DNA of 30,565 nucleotides from NCBI GenBank assembly GCA_051453625.1, contig JBOZIK010000001.1, positions 218,866,854 through 218,897,418 on the forward strand. Reading direction: 5' to 3'. The DNA comes from Welwitschia mirabilis (lineage: Eukaryota > Gnetophyta > Gnetopsida > Welwitschiales). Below the pieces are notes generated by a model. It saw only the letters and a program-made list of their open reading frames with translations. It had not been told where the DNA came from and did no database searches. Made by a program: the position numbers and the translations under genes. Shown in pieces: positions 21,331 to 30,380 of the stretch (its first letter is position 1; every line of letters begins with the position of its first letter).

Positions 21331-22647
21331 AAGGCTACACATACTATATTTATGATTGATTTATTTATAATCATTTTTGTTTATTAATTTTCAAAATTAT
21401 TATAGAAAATGATTCATTTGTGTTATTTTGTCTATAAGATAACCTAGTATTTCCAAACTTTTCATTAGAGCTAAACTAGCTCATAACACTAGTACCATTG
21501 GTGTTATGAAGTTGTGGTATATAGGGGGTTCCACAAATTAGAACAAGTTAGTTAGATGCTAAGTTGGTAGATTAATATTATAACCTAATGATAAACTAGT
21601 CTACAATGACTAAGGACTATGTATCTCTATCTTGTTACCTAAGGAAATCTATCACTACATATTTGTTAATAATAAGGACATACTAATAGATATCTTTAGC
21701 TCTAAGAAAAGCTATAAAATACTAACCTATCTTAAGTTCTAATTGTCTTATGGATCATTCATGATTATACTAAAGCTTGAAGTTCCCTTCATTAGAGTGT
21801 CATTAGTCATCATCCATTGGGACTCTACCATTTTCAAAATTCTAATGGCTGTCATAAGGGCTTATATCATAATAAGATTCTAAGCCTCCTTTCTTCCTTC
21901 TTGAGAATAAGGAAATGGCTAGTTTATTCAACATTGACCATGCATGTCTTATCTTATACTTGATCTGTGTTTTAATATTCTTTGTAATGATTTCATCATT
22001 ACTAAATGCAATTTGATCTATGATCATGTTTGATTAACTTTTCAATCGTTAATTTAATTAAGATTATGAGTTATGTAATAGTTTTTTATAAAGGTGTTTT
22101 CTTAATATTTCTTGATAATTATTTAGTAGAATTATATCTTTAATGTTTCATAGGATTTAAATGATTAACATATTAGTTAATGATATCTTGCATGCTATCC
22201 TAATATTTTCCTAAATTTTATTAAAGAAAAACAATTTTGTACTTGTACCTTTTTTTTGTTGCATTTAGAATATATAAAAGAGTAATTTATTTCCTATCTA
22301 GGAAATCAAGTTATACATAGTAGATTATTACTTACCTAGGTAAAATTTTTATGATACATTTATTTATGAAAATATATTTTTGATTCCTAGGAGGAGATAT
22401 TAATTCAATTATATACATTTCTTAATTACTTTTTAGACCCTTTGTATACTCAAAATCTATTTGTGAAACATTTGTTAATTCTTGTAAGTTCTAAAATACC
22501 TTTATATTCGTTATGAAAGAATAAAAATTAGAATTCATTATACTCTAATAAAAGCTTTAGTTTCTTATTTAAAAATACTACCTATACATTAACCACTAAG
22601 GTATATCTTCTATAAATCACAATCTATATAGAACTCAAAGTGCAACA
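21331..22647 (-). repeat. Interspersed repeat copy B, tentatively a minus-strand LTR with PBS and short internal piece
   Basis: This is the partner of copy A (12064-13549), collinear throughout. On the minus strand the right end reads tgttgcactttgag, a possible TG start of an LTR. The candidate PBS lies at 21491-21479, giving an LTR of about 1.15 kb and about 150 bases of internal sequence. The minus-strand open frame at 21842-22027 lies within the putative LTR. Its counterpart in copy A is interrupted, so it is probably chance. I recognise no named family. Confidence 0.6.
21479..21491 (-). promoter_or_regulatory. Candidate decayed primer-binding site of copy B
   Basis: The minus strand reads tagtgttatgagc, sharing the TAT and GAGC parts of the plant consensus tggtatcagagc, at the position equivalent to that in copy A. 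Confidence 0.35.
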
Positions 22648-23109
22648 ATTACTTATTCCATAAGGAATTTATTCTTTTTACTGGTTATAAGGCTTTGTAG
22701 ATTTAAATAGTTATATACTTTATGTACTAAGGAAATCAAATGAATAAAGAAATTACAGAGTTCAATTCTTTTATTAAGTATAAGGGTAGAAAAGATAATA
22801 AAACAACAGATGCATTAAGAAGAATTACACATGTGGGTGTTAGAGCTCAATTTAATATACTTTTTATGTTTGTTTTGTGTCTGATTATTATGTGATTCTT
22901 AGATGTTTTAGTGATATTTAAAAATATGTTAATGAACCTTACATTCTATTTTGTATGTGCTTAAAGTAAATATTTGATGTCTTTTTATTATGTGTTGTTT
23001 TACATGGGGCTTACAAACCATGAGTTCAGACTATTTTATTAGTTAGAGCCTAATGTTTTTGAAGCGATGATGACATGATGTAACATTCTTGATCTTTTGA
23101 TACTTCTTG

Positions 23110-23225
23110 ATGATAAAAAAAGAGGAGTTAAAATGAATTCTTATTTCAAGAATTCATGATCTTGTTCTATATTCTATTATTTTTACAGTGCTCTATTTTT
23201 ACTCTATTTATTACTATGTCCTTGA
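23110..23225. repeat. Left copy of a 116-bp duplicate flanking the 100-N gap at 23226
   Basis: It matches 23326-23441 over 116 bases with a handful of substitutions, and ends at the gap. Confidence 0.95.
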
Positions 23226-23325
23226 NNNNNNNNNNNNNNNNNNNNNNNNNNNNNNNNNNNNNNNNNNNNNNNNNNNNNNNNNNNNNNNNNNNNNNNNNNN
23301 NNNNNNNNNNNNNNNNNNNNNNNNN
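23226..23325. other. Assembly gap, exactly 100 N
   Basis: Both sides carry the same 116 bases. Confidence 0.97.
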
Positions 23326-23441
23326 ATGATAAAAAATGAGGAGTTAAAATGAATTCTTATTTCAAGAATTCGTGATCTTGTTCTATATTCTATTATTTTT
23401 ATAGTGCTCTATTTTTACTCTATTTATTAGTATGTCCTTGA
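23326..23441. repeat. Right copy of the 116-bp gap-flanking duplicate
   Basis: It starts at the first base after the gap. Confidence 0.95.
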
Positions 23442-23810
23442 ATTTGAAGAAGCGAGTACCTGGATTTCATTCATCCTAATCACAACATCTTGATGAAAAT
23501 TATGTCTCTATTCATTTGATGTTACTTCATCATTATTAACTCTATACGTTTTCACTTGTCCAATTATTCATTGTGTAGGACTGGTATAGTAGTCTTTGTA
23601 ATAGTAAAAAATGTACATTATATTAGTTTATGAATTATTTAGCTTAGGTTTAAGAGTTTAAATAAAAGCTAAAGGCTTAATATTTTCATGCTAAATTGTT
23701 TATGTTGTAGATTTTCTACATATCGCTATGGGAATTTCATTTAGAATATCTTTAACTATGTTACCTCCATAGGAAGGATGATAAAAAATTAAAAGTAAAG
23801 CCCAAAATTT

Positions 23811-23827
23811 TGGTGTCCTTGCTAGGA
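23811..23827 (+). promoter_or_regulatory. Primer-binding site of the Athila element, decayed
   Basis: The sequence tggtgtccttgctagga corresponds to tggcgccgttgccgggga, the PBS typical of Athila/Tat elements, preceded by the usual aaaattt. The differences are mostly C-to-T or G-to-A type changes at CG and CNG sites plus one loss. It lies about 400 bases before the first gag block, as expected. Confidence 0.7.
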
Positions 23828-24388
23828 AGACGCCAATATTCTTAGATGAATTTTTACATGAGATTTTTAGAAGCTATAAATTTTGTATAAGAAACATTAG
23901 ATAATGAGGGAAAAAAATAAAGGAGATGAACAACTAATTTAAGAAAATATTTATCAAGGGCTCTTTTCTTATGAAGAGTACAAGAACATTATGTAGTCCT
24001 CATATAAAAGATTGTGCTTTTAGATTCCCTAGATTCTGATAAAAAGAGAGAAGAAAAGGTACCTTTATCTAAAATAGGTAGAGTTCATTCAAGTTTTCAT
24101 CTAGATGTGAATTCTCTTAATAGAAAAAAGATTAGAGAAAACATAGAGGATCTAAAAGCTTTGCATTAAAGTCTTCAAATAATTAAAAAAAGAAGGATAT
24201 CAAGTTGAGATTACAACTATGATACATAACTAATAGAAAATGGCTATTGCTTAACTAATAATTCTTAGGATACTATGTGAATCCTTGAAAAATAGAGGTA
24301 GATATTTTCATGACCTTATTAATTTGTTAACAGGAGATGATGTGGAGATCAAAAATATGTCTACTCTACCAAAATAACTAGAGAAGGA

Positions 24389-24499
24389 AGAACATGATCC
24401 TCTATAATTTTTAATAGATTTAAAATCATACCTCCATACTCAGGGTAAGTCAATCACGCATTGTTTGTTCTTAACCATGTTTCAAATGGCTTTACGAAA
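24389..24499. repeat. Left copy of a diverged duplicate flanking the 100-N gap at 24500
   Basis: It aligns with 24600-24707, identical at first (atgatcctctataatttttaat) and then with increasing differences, about 80% overall by eye. This is more diverged than the other gap-flanking pairs. Confidence 0.85.
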
Positions 24500-24599
24500 N
24501 NNNNNNNNNNNNNNNNNNNNNNNNNNNNNNNNNNNNNNNNNNNNNNNNNNNNNNNNNNNNNNNNNNNNNNNNNNNNNNNNNNNNNNNNNNNNNNNNNNN
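24500..24599. other. Assembly gap, exactly 100 N
   Basis: It lies within gag, with a diverged copy of the same gag segment on each side. Confidence 0.97.
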
Positions 24600-25130
24600 A
24601 GAATATGATCCTCTATAATTTTTAATAGATTTGAAATCATACCTCCATTACTTAAGTAAACCAATTACCCATTGTCTATTTATGATTATGTTTAATATGG
24701 ATTTAATAGTTAACACTTATAATTAGTTTTACAAGTTACCTCACTATTCCATAATGATTCGAAAGAAGATGGAGACTATTTTTCTTGATAAGAACCTCAT
24801 AATTCCAAGGTCCAAGACCTTAGAAAGAAAATAATAGGGTTCAAATAACATAAAGATGAAGATTAGAAATTAGTGGGATATTTTATAGAAGGAATGTAGC
24901 ATCTAACTAGAAAAATGGTTGTTTTTGCTTATGAGGGTGATGAATTTACCATCCATCAATGTTAGAAAAAGTTAGAGATTTTGCAAGAATAAAGTAGAAC
25001 TTCATAGAATAACAAGAATAACATGCCCACATTAGAAAAGCAACTTAGGTAAGTATGTAGTGTGAGAATTGCTGAGGAGATGCTTACAACAGTTCAACCA
25101 TTAGAAGAACCTTTGAAAGAAGTAACTTCT

Positions 25131-25220
25131 ACTCTAAAATCGATGACAACTGATTTAGTTGAAATCAAGAATGAGAAGAAAGAAGCCTTCACCCTAAAAT
25201 AGATAACAACTATTTTAGTT
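25131..25220 (+). repeat. 60-bp in-frame tandem repeat in gag, broken by a gap
   Basis: Unit 1 is 25131-25190 (peptide TLKSMTTDLVEIKNEKKEAF). Unit 2 starts at 25191 with nearly the same bases, is cut by the N run at 25221, and its remainder (aatcaagaatgagaagaaagaagcc) follows at 25340. The period of 60 keeps the frame, and the peptide looks like a charged coiled-coil heptad segment. Confidence 0.8.
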
Positions 25221-25320
25221 NNNNNNNNNNNNNNNNNNNNNNNNNNNNNNNNNNNNNNNNNNNNNNNNNNNNNNNNNNNNNNNNNNNNNNNNNNNNNNNN
25301 NNNNNNNNNNNNNNNNNNNN
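25221..25320. other. Assembly gap, exactly 100 N
   Basis: It is flanked by an identical 17-mer, taacaactattttagtt, at 25204-25220 and 25321-25337, and lies inside the 60-bp tandem repeat. Confidence 0.97.
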
Positions 25321-25400
25321 TAACAACTATTTTAGTTAAAATCAAGAATGAGAAGAAAGAAGCCTTATCTCCTGAGAACATAAAACCTAAGACTAAGAAG

Positions 25401-25442
25401 TGTCTACTATGTCAAGAAGTTGATCATAATGTTGATCATTGT
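25401..25442 (+). pseudogene. gag: CCHC zinc knuckle of gag
   Basis: The peptide CLLCQEVDHNVDHC has the exact spacing C-x2-C-x4-H-x4-C of retroviral nucleocapsid knuckles, which bind the element's RNA. It is one of the few fully intact motifs in the element. Confidence 0.85.
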
Positions 25443-26179
25443 TTTGCCTTCCTATTTTATCAAAATTCAATTTTAGAAGAAATGTTTACCGTATACTTAA
25501 CTCTTCCCTTCAGACGTTAAGATCATTTATTGGAATAAATTAAAATAGGTCTAGAGTGATGATTTTCCATCTATACAATAATCTGCAAATTAGAATTATG
25601 GTGTAGTTTCGAATGGGCCCTCTTTACCTTCAAATCAGTCCATCACTCTGAAGACAATGCAATACACATTAGAGATGCAATTTAAAAATCTGCATACTAT
25701 AATCAACTAGATTAATAAAAATTTGAAAAAGGTAATAGGCTTAATGCAATAAATAGTCTATTGTGATTTATTTGGATAAGGATCCTTACCTTCCAATCCA
25801 TAGACAAACCCATACTAAACATGGGAATCTAAGGTTATGACAAGGAGTAAAGTAGGAGAAAATGTACCAAATAGAGGTGAATTGCATGTGGAGGAGCTAA
25901 ATCATGGCTAGGGCCTAACTATAGAAAAGTAGCAATAGCAAGTAAAATATCAATATATTCCTAATCAAACAGAATAACATCTCTTCATAAAGTAATTAAA
26001 AAAGAATGATAAGATTTAAATCAAGACCTTGAAGCATTATTATAGAAAGCTACCGTTCAAATGCCACTCTAGAGATTTTTAAAGAATAATGAACAGTATG
26101 AAATTTTTTTTAAGGGTTTAGTCAAAATAAATAATAAAAGAAAGCTACTAGAAAAGATTTATTTAGCAAATCAACAGTT

Positions 26180-26680
26180 TTTATAGCTTACTCAACCAAG
26201 TCCAAAATATAAAGGTCTAGGAGTTACTACATTAATAGTTACTTTGGAAGGTAATTTTTGACTCTATCATTATTTAATTAAAGTGGGTACTAGTGTGAAT
26301 CTTATGCCTAAACATATAATGCAATAGCCGAAGTTGTAGGATAGATTAAAGCCCATTAATTCTATGTTAGAAATGGCTGACGAGTCATTAAAATAAGTGA
26401 TAGGGTATTGAAACACTTAGTAGTTTAAGTTAAAAAAGGTTATTATCCTATTGATTTTATAGTTCTTTATGTTGATAGGAGTAATGATTACCATTTACTT
26501 TTAGAATGGGCTTAATTAGCAATAGTAAATGAGGTAATCAAGACAAGGAGTGATGTTATAATCCTATAATTTAAAAGTGATACGATTGATGTAAACATGT
26601 ATAATGCTACTGAAAAACACACAAGTTTTGATGATAAGGAGTTAGATGGTATTAGTAATGTAATTTTGATAAATAAATTT
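26180..26680 (+). pseudogene. pol: Retropepsin-like protease of the Athila element, catalytic Asp lost
   Basis: Blocks in order are PSPKYKGLGVTTLIV, then LIKVGTSVNLMPKHIM (family: LCDLGASVNLMP), LKPINSMLEMADESLK (family: LKPT...L.LADRS.K), YYPIDFIVLYVDR (family: FY.PVDF.VLD.E) and a LLL.WA-type remnant of LLGRPFL. The catalytic D-L/T-G-A reads K-V-G-T. Compared with the protease at 16125, which kept Asp and lost Gly, the two copies decayed independently. Confidence 0.82.
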
Positions 26681-27049
26681 AACATAATATCATCTAAAAT
26701 AGTAGAGAAAATCATCTTAGTTTTAGATTTTAATTACTCATCTTTACAATTCATAACAGATTTGTTATTAGTGGAATAGTTCCTTAACTCATCTAATCCT
26801 TGTAATTTGAATAAGGATCTAGTATGGTTTGAACCATATCTTAAGAGATAATGAATAATTAAGAGCCTTAGTAAACAAGAAAAAAGAGTATTAAGGGTAA
26901 TAATTATTTGCTAAGTAAAAATGGATCACTAGAATCAACAATCATGAATGAAAAGATCCCATTGCAATCCTTATAACTTAAAATGTTGGCCTCTAATCTA
27001 AAGTATGTTTTCATGGATAAATATGATACTCATCCTTTAATTATTAGTT
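26681..27049 (+). other. Protease-to-RT linker of the Athila element
   Basis: A partly open frame (NATEKHTSFDDKELDGISN onward) corresponds to the variable acidic linker of Athila polyproteins. Overlapping open frames on the minus strand are antisense shadows. Confidence 0.45.
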
Positions 27050-27960
27050 CAAAATTGACAAAATAGCAAGAGGCAAAACTGACTGAACTTTTGGAAAAAC
27101 AAATTAAAGCCTTCGCATAAATTCATGATGATCTTATTGAAGTTATACCACAAATTATGTAGCATAAAGTTTATTTAGATGCAAATGTTAAACCTGTAAG
27201 ATAACTACAAAGGAGGTTGAATCCAACCCTTAAACAAGTTGTCGAGTATGAAATTATTAAATTACTTGATGTAGGTAGCATTTATTCAATTATAGATAGT
27301 GAGTGAATAAGTCCTATAATAGTTGTTTTTAAGATAGATAATAAATGACAAATTTGTATTAATTTTCATAAGCTTCATTAACTAACAAAAAAGATCACTT
27401 TTTATTGTCATTTATTGATCAAGTTTTAGATAGAATACAAGGCCATAATTATTAATATTTTTTAGATGGTTATAGTGGATACAATCAAATCTACATTACT
27501 CCAGAAGATCAACCTTTAGCCACATTCTCTTCTCCATGTAGTACATATGCATTTTTTCATATGCCTTTTGGGTTATACAATGCTCCATGCATGTTTTAGA
27601 AGGCAACAGAAGGTATTATTATTGACATTTTTACTAACTTTATAGAATTATTTATGGATAATTTTTTAGTTTTAAATGATTCATTTGATGAAATGTTGAG
27701 AAATTTAGAATAAGTTTTGGATAGGTGTATAGAGAATGATCTCAAATTAAGTTGGGAAAAATCATATTTTATGCTCACTAGAGGAGTAGTATTGGGTCAT
27801 GTCATTTCTTATGATAGTATGAAAATGAACCCCTCAAAAATTTTAGTCATCTAAAATTTTTAGTTACCTTCTAATGTTAAGCAATTATGATCTTTTCTAG
27901 GTCACTTAAGATTTTACCATCGCATCATTGAGGGGTACTCAAAATTATGTAAACATTTAC
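27050..27960 (+). pseudogene. pol: Reverse transcriptase of the Athila element, catalytic box FMDN
   Basis: This is the best preserved domain. It shows LQRRLNPTLKQVVEYEIIKL, LDVGSIYSIIDS, a stop for Trp at 27304-27306, ISPIIVVFK, DHFLLSFIDQVLDRIQGH, FLDGYSGYNQIYITPEDQ, FFHMPFGLYNAPCMF and a TAG for Gln at 27597-27599. The catalytic box follows at 27651-27662 as FMDN (family FMDD), with the second Asp changed to Asn. After it come a DRCIENDLKLSWEK block, GVVLGHVIS and the connection segment SFLGHLRFYHRIIEGYSK. Each block matches Athila RT at its proper spacing. Confidence 0.93.
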
Positions 27961-28059
27961 ATCTCTTAATATATAAGGATACTTCATTCCTTTAGACTAA
28001 AATTTATTAGCAAGCCTTTGATAATTTAAAGGCTAAGTTGATTACTACCCTAATACTTT

Positions 28060-28345
28060 AAGGACCTAATTAGGATTATCCTTCTAAATTAATAGCTAAT
28101 ACTAGTAGATACACAATTAAAGCTATCTTGAACCAAAATATAGGTAACAAAAATCATGTAATTTCTTATTTTAGACATAATTTTAATGTTTCCTAATGCA
28201 ATTATATCACCACAAAAAGAAAATTGCTTGCTATTGTGTTATTGTTTGACAAATTCTACCATTATCTTATGGGTTTTACACTAATGTTTATATAGACCAT
28301 GTTGCACTGAAGTACATGCTATTCAAACCTTACCTAAAATATTAT
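28060..28345 (+). pseudogene. pol: RNase H of the Athila element, first catalytic Asp lost
   Basis: The frame reads ANTSRYTIKAILNQ (family CDASDYA.GAVLGQ), HVISYFRHN, a gap, then NYITTKRKLLAIVLLFDKFY (family NY.TTEKELLAVV.A.DKFR). After a frameshift it continues IDHVALKYM (family TDHAALKYL). The Asp of CDAS is Asn here, the Glu of TTEKE is Arg, and the Asp of TDH remains. Confidence 0.9.
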
Positions 28346-28534
28346 GTGCTTCATTGGATTTTGCTTCTGTAAGAATTTGACATTATCATTATTAATAAGA
28401 AAGAACTGAAAATCTTGTAATTAATCATCTCTCTTATTTACTTATTCATCCTGATAAAGATTGCCAAGATAGCTCTTTTGAACAATTTCCAAATGAAAAA
28501 TTAGTTCATGTGCATACTTATTATTTATCGCATC

Positions 28535-29430
28535 TTAATCCTTGCTATGCAGATATTGTTAATTATATTGCATATCATTAAAGACCCAAACATTAATATA
28601 CTTTTGAACATGGGACATTGTTACATCAAATTAACAATTATTACTACATACCTTCTTATCTTTTTAAAAGATATGTTGATAACATAATCAGACAATGTGT
28701 ACTAAAATGGGAGAATAAAAAAATCTTAAAGTTGTATCATGATGGAGTAGGAGATGCCATTTTGATGGTAGAAAGATTTCAATTAAAATATTATATATAG
28801 GTTTGAATTTATTAGCCATTTTTAAATATTTTCATAATTTTGTCAAGATATGTGATAAGTATCAGAAAGAAGAAAGTAGTGAAAGGAAAGATTAGATGCC
28901 ACTTCAATCAATCTTACAGTATGAACCCTTTGATTATTAGAGGATATATTTTATAGGAACTATAGGACCTTCATCTCATTAAAAATGCTATATCCTTATA
29001 GTGGTATACTATGTAACACATTAGATAGAGGCTGCTATAATAATATAAAATATTGAAAAAATAGTTTGTAAATTTCTTAAAAGTCACATTTTGAAAAGAT
29101 TGGGGTTTTCCCATATCTTAATTTTTAATTAAGGAACTCATTTTCTAAACAAAATGGTGAAAAAATTCTAACTTCAAATGGAATTAATTATAGAGTTATA
29201 AATGATTATCATCCTTAAACCAATGGATTGACAAAGAGAAATAATGGAGAAATTAAGTGAATGTTAGCTAAGGTGATCAACATCCATAAAAGAAATTGTA
29301 ATGACAAGTTAGATGAGGTATTATGGGCTTATATAATAACTTATCGTAATGTCTCAGGTTATACACAATATGAATTAGTTTATGAGAAACAATGCATTTT
29401 ACTAGTTAAACTTAATTTCTAATCTCTAAA
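28535..29430 (+). pseudogene. pol: Integrase of the Athila element, two of three catalytic residues lost
   Basis: The N-terminal part shows PCYADIVNYI and YYYIPSYLFKRYVDNIIRQC, matching PW.ADI.NYL and F.W.DP.LFK..AD.IIRRC. The core shows KICDKYQKEESS, MPLQSILQYEPFD, then RIYFIGTIGP, where the family has WGIDFMGPFP (Asp to Tyr). IFN-stop-GTHFLN stands for ISDGGTHFCN (Asp to Asn), and NNGEIK for SNREIK (Glu kept). Further on are NDKLDEVLWAYIITYRN and YELVYEKQCILLVKL. The DDE triad is therefore Y, N, E, so strand transfer is impossible. Confidence 0.92.
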
Positions 29431-29548
29431 AGCCATCACTTGCCTTAACACTACAAATCCATTGACGAATGTCCATCATAAGGTAGATTAACTCAACTCA
29501 TTAGATAAACAAAAAATACAATCTCTAAATAGATAATTTCTAATGAAG
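29431..29548 (+). pseudogene. pol: Integrase distal region of the Athila element up to the gap
   Basis: Weak remnants resemble the ELE.KA...I..LN....A...R...L.ELDE.R segment: a stretch starting AITCLNTTNP and another with LNSLDKQKIQSLNR. It is cut by the gap. Confidence 0.55.
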
Positions 29549-30266
29549 NNNNNNNNNNNNNNNNNNNNNNNNNNNNNNNNNNNNNNNNNNNNNNNNNNNN
29601 NNNNNNNNNNNNNNNNNNNNNNNNNNNNNNNNNNNNNNNNNNNNNNNNNNNNNNNNNNNNNNNNNNNNNNNNNNNNNNNNNNNNNNNNNNNNNNNNNNNN
29701 NNNNNNNNNNNNNNNNNNNNNNNNNNNNNNNNNNNNNNNNNNNNNNNNNNNNNNNNNNNNNNNNNNNNNNNNNNNNNNNNNNNNNNNNNNNNNNNNNNNN
29801 NNNNNNNNNNNNNNNNNNNNNNNNNNNNNNNNNNNNNNNNNNNNNNNNNNNNNNNNNNNNNNNNNNNNNNNNNNNNNNNNNNNNNNNNNNNNNNNNNNNN
29901 NNNNNNNNNNNNNNNNNNNNNNNNNNNNNNNNNNNNNNNNNNNNNNNNNNNNNNNNNNNNNNNNNNNNNNNNNNNNNNNNNNNNNNNNNNNNNNNNNNNN
30001 NNNNNNNNNNNNNNNNNNNNNNNNNNNNNNNNNNNNNNNNNNNNNNNNNNNNNNNNNNNNNNNNNNNNNNNNNNNNNNNNNNNNNNNNNNNNNNNNNNNN
30101 NNNNNNNNNNNNNNNNNNNNNNNNNNNNNNNNNNNNNNNNNNNNNNNNNNNNNNNNNNNNNNNNNNNNNNNNNNNNNNNNNNNNNNNNNNNNNNNNNNNN
30201 NNNNNNNNNNNNNNNNNNNNNNNNNNNNNNNNNNNNNNNNNNNNNNNNNNNNNNNNNNNNNNNNNN
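29549..30266. other. Assembly gap, 718 N
   Basis: This is a sized gap without duplicated flanks. It removes the region between integrase core and tail, where only about 100 bases would be expected in a standard Athila, so something extra may lie inside. The open frames that span it on both strands are translations of N. Confidence 0.97.
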
Positions 30267-30380
30267 TTTAAATTTGTCTGAAAATATGCTAATGGATCAT
30301 TCTTACTCACAAATTTGGATGGAAACGACACTTTTACAATGAATGGTTAATGTTTGAAATCTTATTATACTTAGAATATT
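30267..30380 (+). pseudogene. pol: C-terminal tail of the Athila integrase
   Basis: The frame reads KYANGSFLLTNLDGNDTFTM, then NG, a stop for Gln, CLKSYY. The Athila integrase ends with KW.GPF.V........G...V and then TFKVNGQRLK.Y, which fits block by block. Confidence 0.75.

Larger units (their letters stand above)
22838..23804 (+). repeat. Candidate 5' LTR of the Athila element
   Basis: The right end is placed by the primer-binding site at 23811: the last CA before it is at 23803-23804. The left end, tgttagagctc at 22838, is the best TG-start candidate but is not proven, because the 3' LTR is not in the window. The span includes 100 N and a 116-bp duplicate, so the true length would be about 750 bp. 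Confidence 0.35.
24265..25390 (+). pseudogene. gag: gag of the Athila element
   Basis: Recognisable parts are a KSITHCLFLTMFQMAL block before the gap and its diverged partner KPITHCLFMIMFNMDL after it, then YKLPHYSI and ETIFLDKNLI. The last two match the plant gag pattern W(Y).LP..SI.....L...F....  A Glu/Lys-rich region with a 60-bp tandem repeat follows, leading to the zinc knuckle. Stops are frequent (for example the TAA before FLIDLKSYLH). Athila gag is normally one long frame of several hundred residues; here only pieces survive. Confidence 0.7.
22838..30380 (+). mobile_element. Nearly complete, heavily decayed Athila-type Ty3/gypsy retrotransposon
   Basis: Plus-strand order is candidate LTR, PBS (23811), gag, CCHC knuckle (25401), protease, RT, RNase H, integrase, a 718-N gap and the integrase C-terminal tail (30267-30380). 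This is the canonical Ty3/gypsy order and the sequence details are Athila-like. Every catalytic site that can be read is damaged: protease K-V-G-T, RT FMDN, RNase H N in place of the first Asp, and integrase Y and N in place of the two Asp. The element is therefore non-autonomous and old. Three gaps of 100 N with duplicated flanks interrupt it. Confidence 0.88.

Noticed and set aside
21842-22027. Minus-strand 61-codon frame in repeat copy B
   Set aside because: The same region in copy A is interrupted by stops, so the frame is not conserved within the family.
25094-25381. Minus-strand 95-codon frame
   Set aside because: It is antisense to gag, crosses a 100-N gap and repeats because of the 60-bp tandem unit.
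26512-26779. Overlapping minus- and plus-strand 60-67 codon frames
   Set aside because: The plus strand is the Athila protease tail and linker; the minus-strand frame is its shadow.
27596-27778. Minus-strand 60-codon frame
   Set aside because: It is antisense to the well identified reverse transcriptase.
29540-30331. Long open frames on both strands (263 and 242 codons)
   Set aside because: They consist almost wholly of N and only reflect the 718-N gap.
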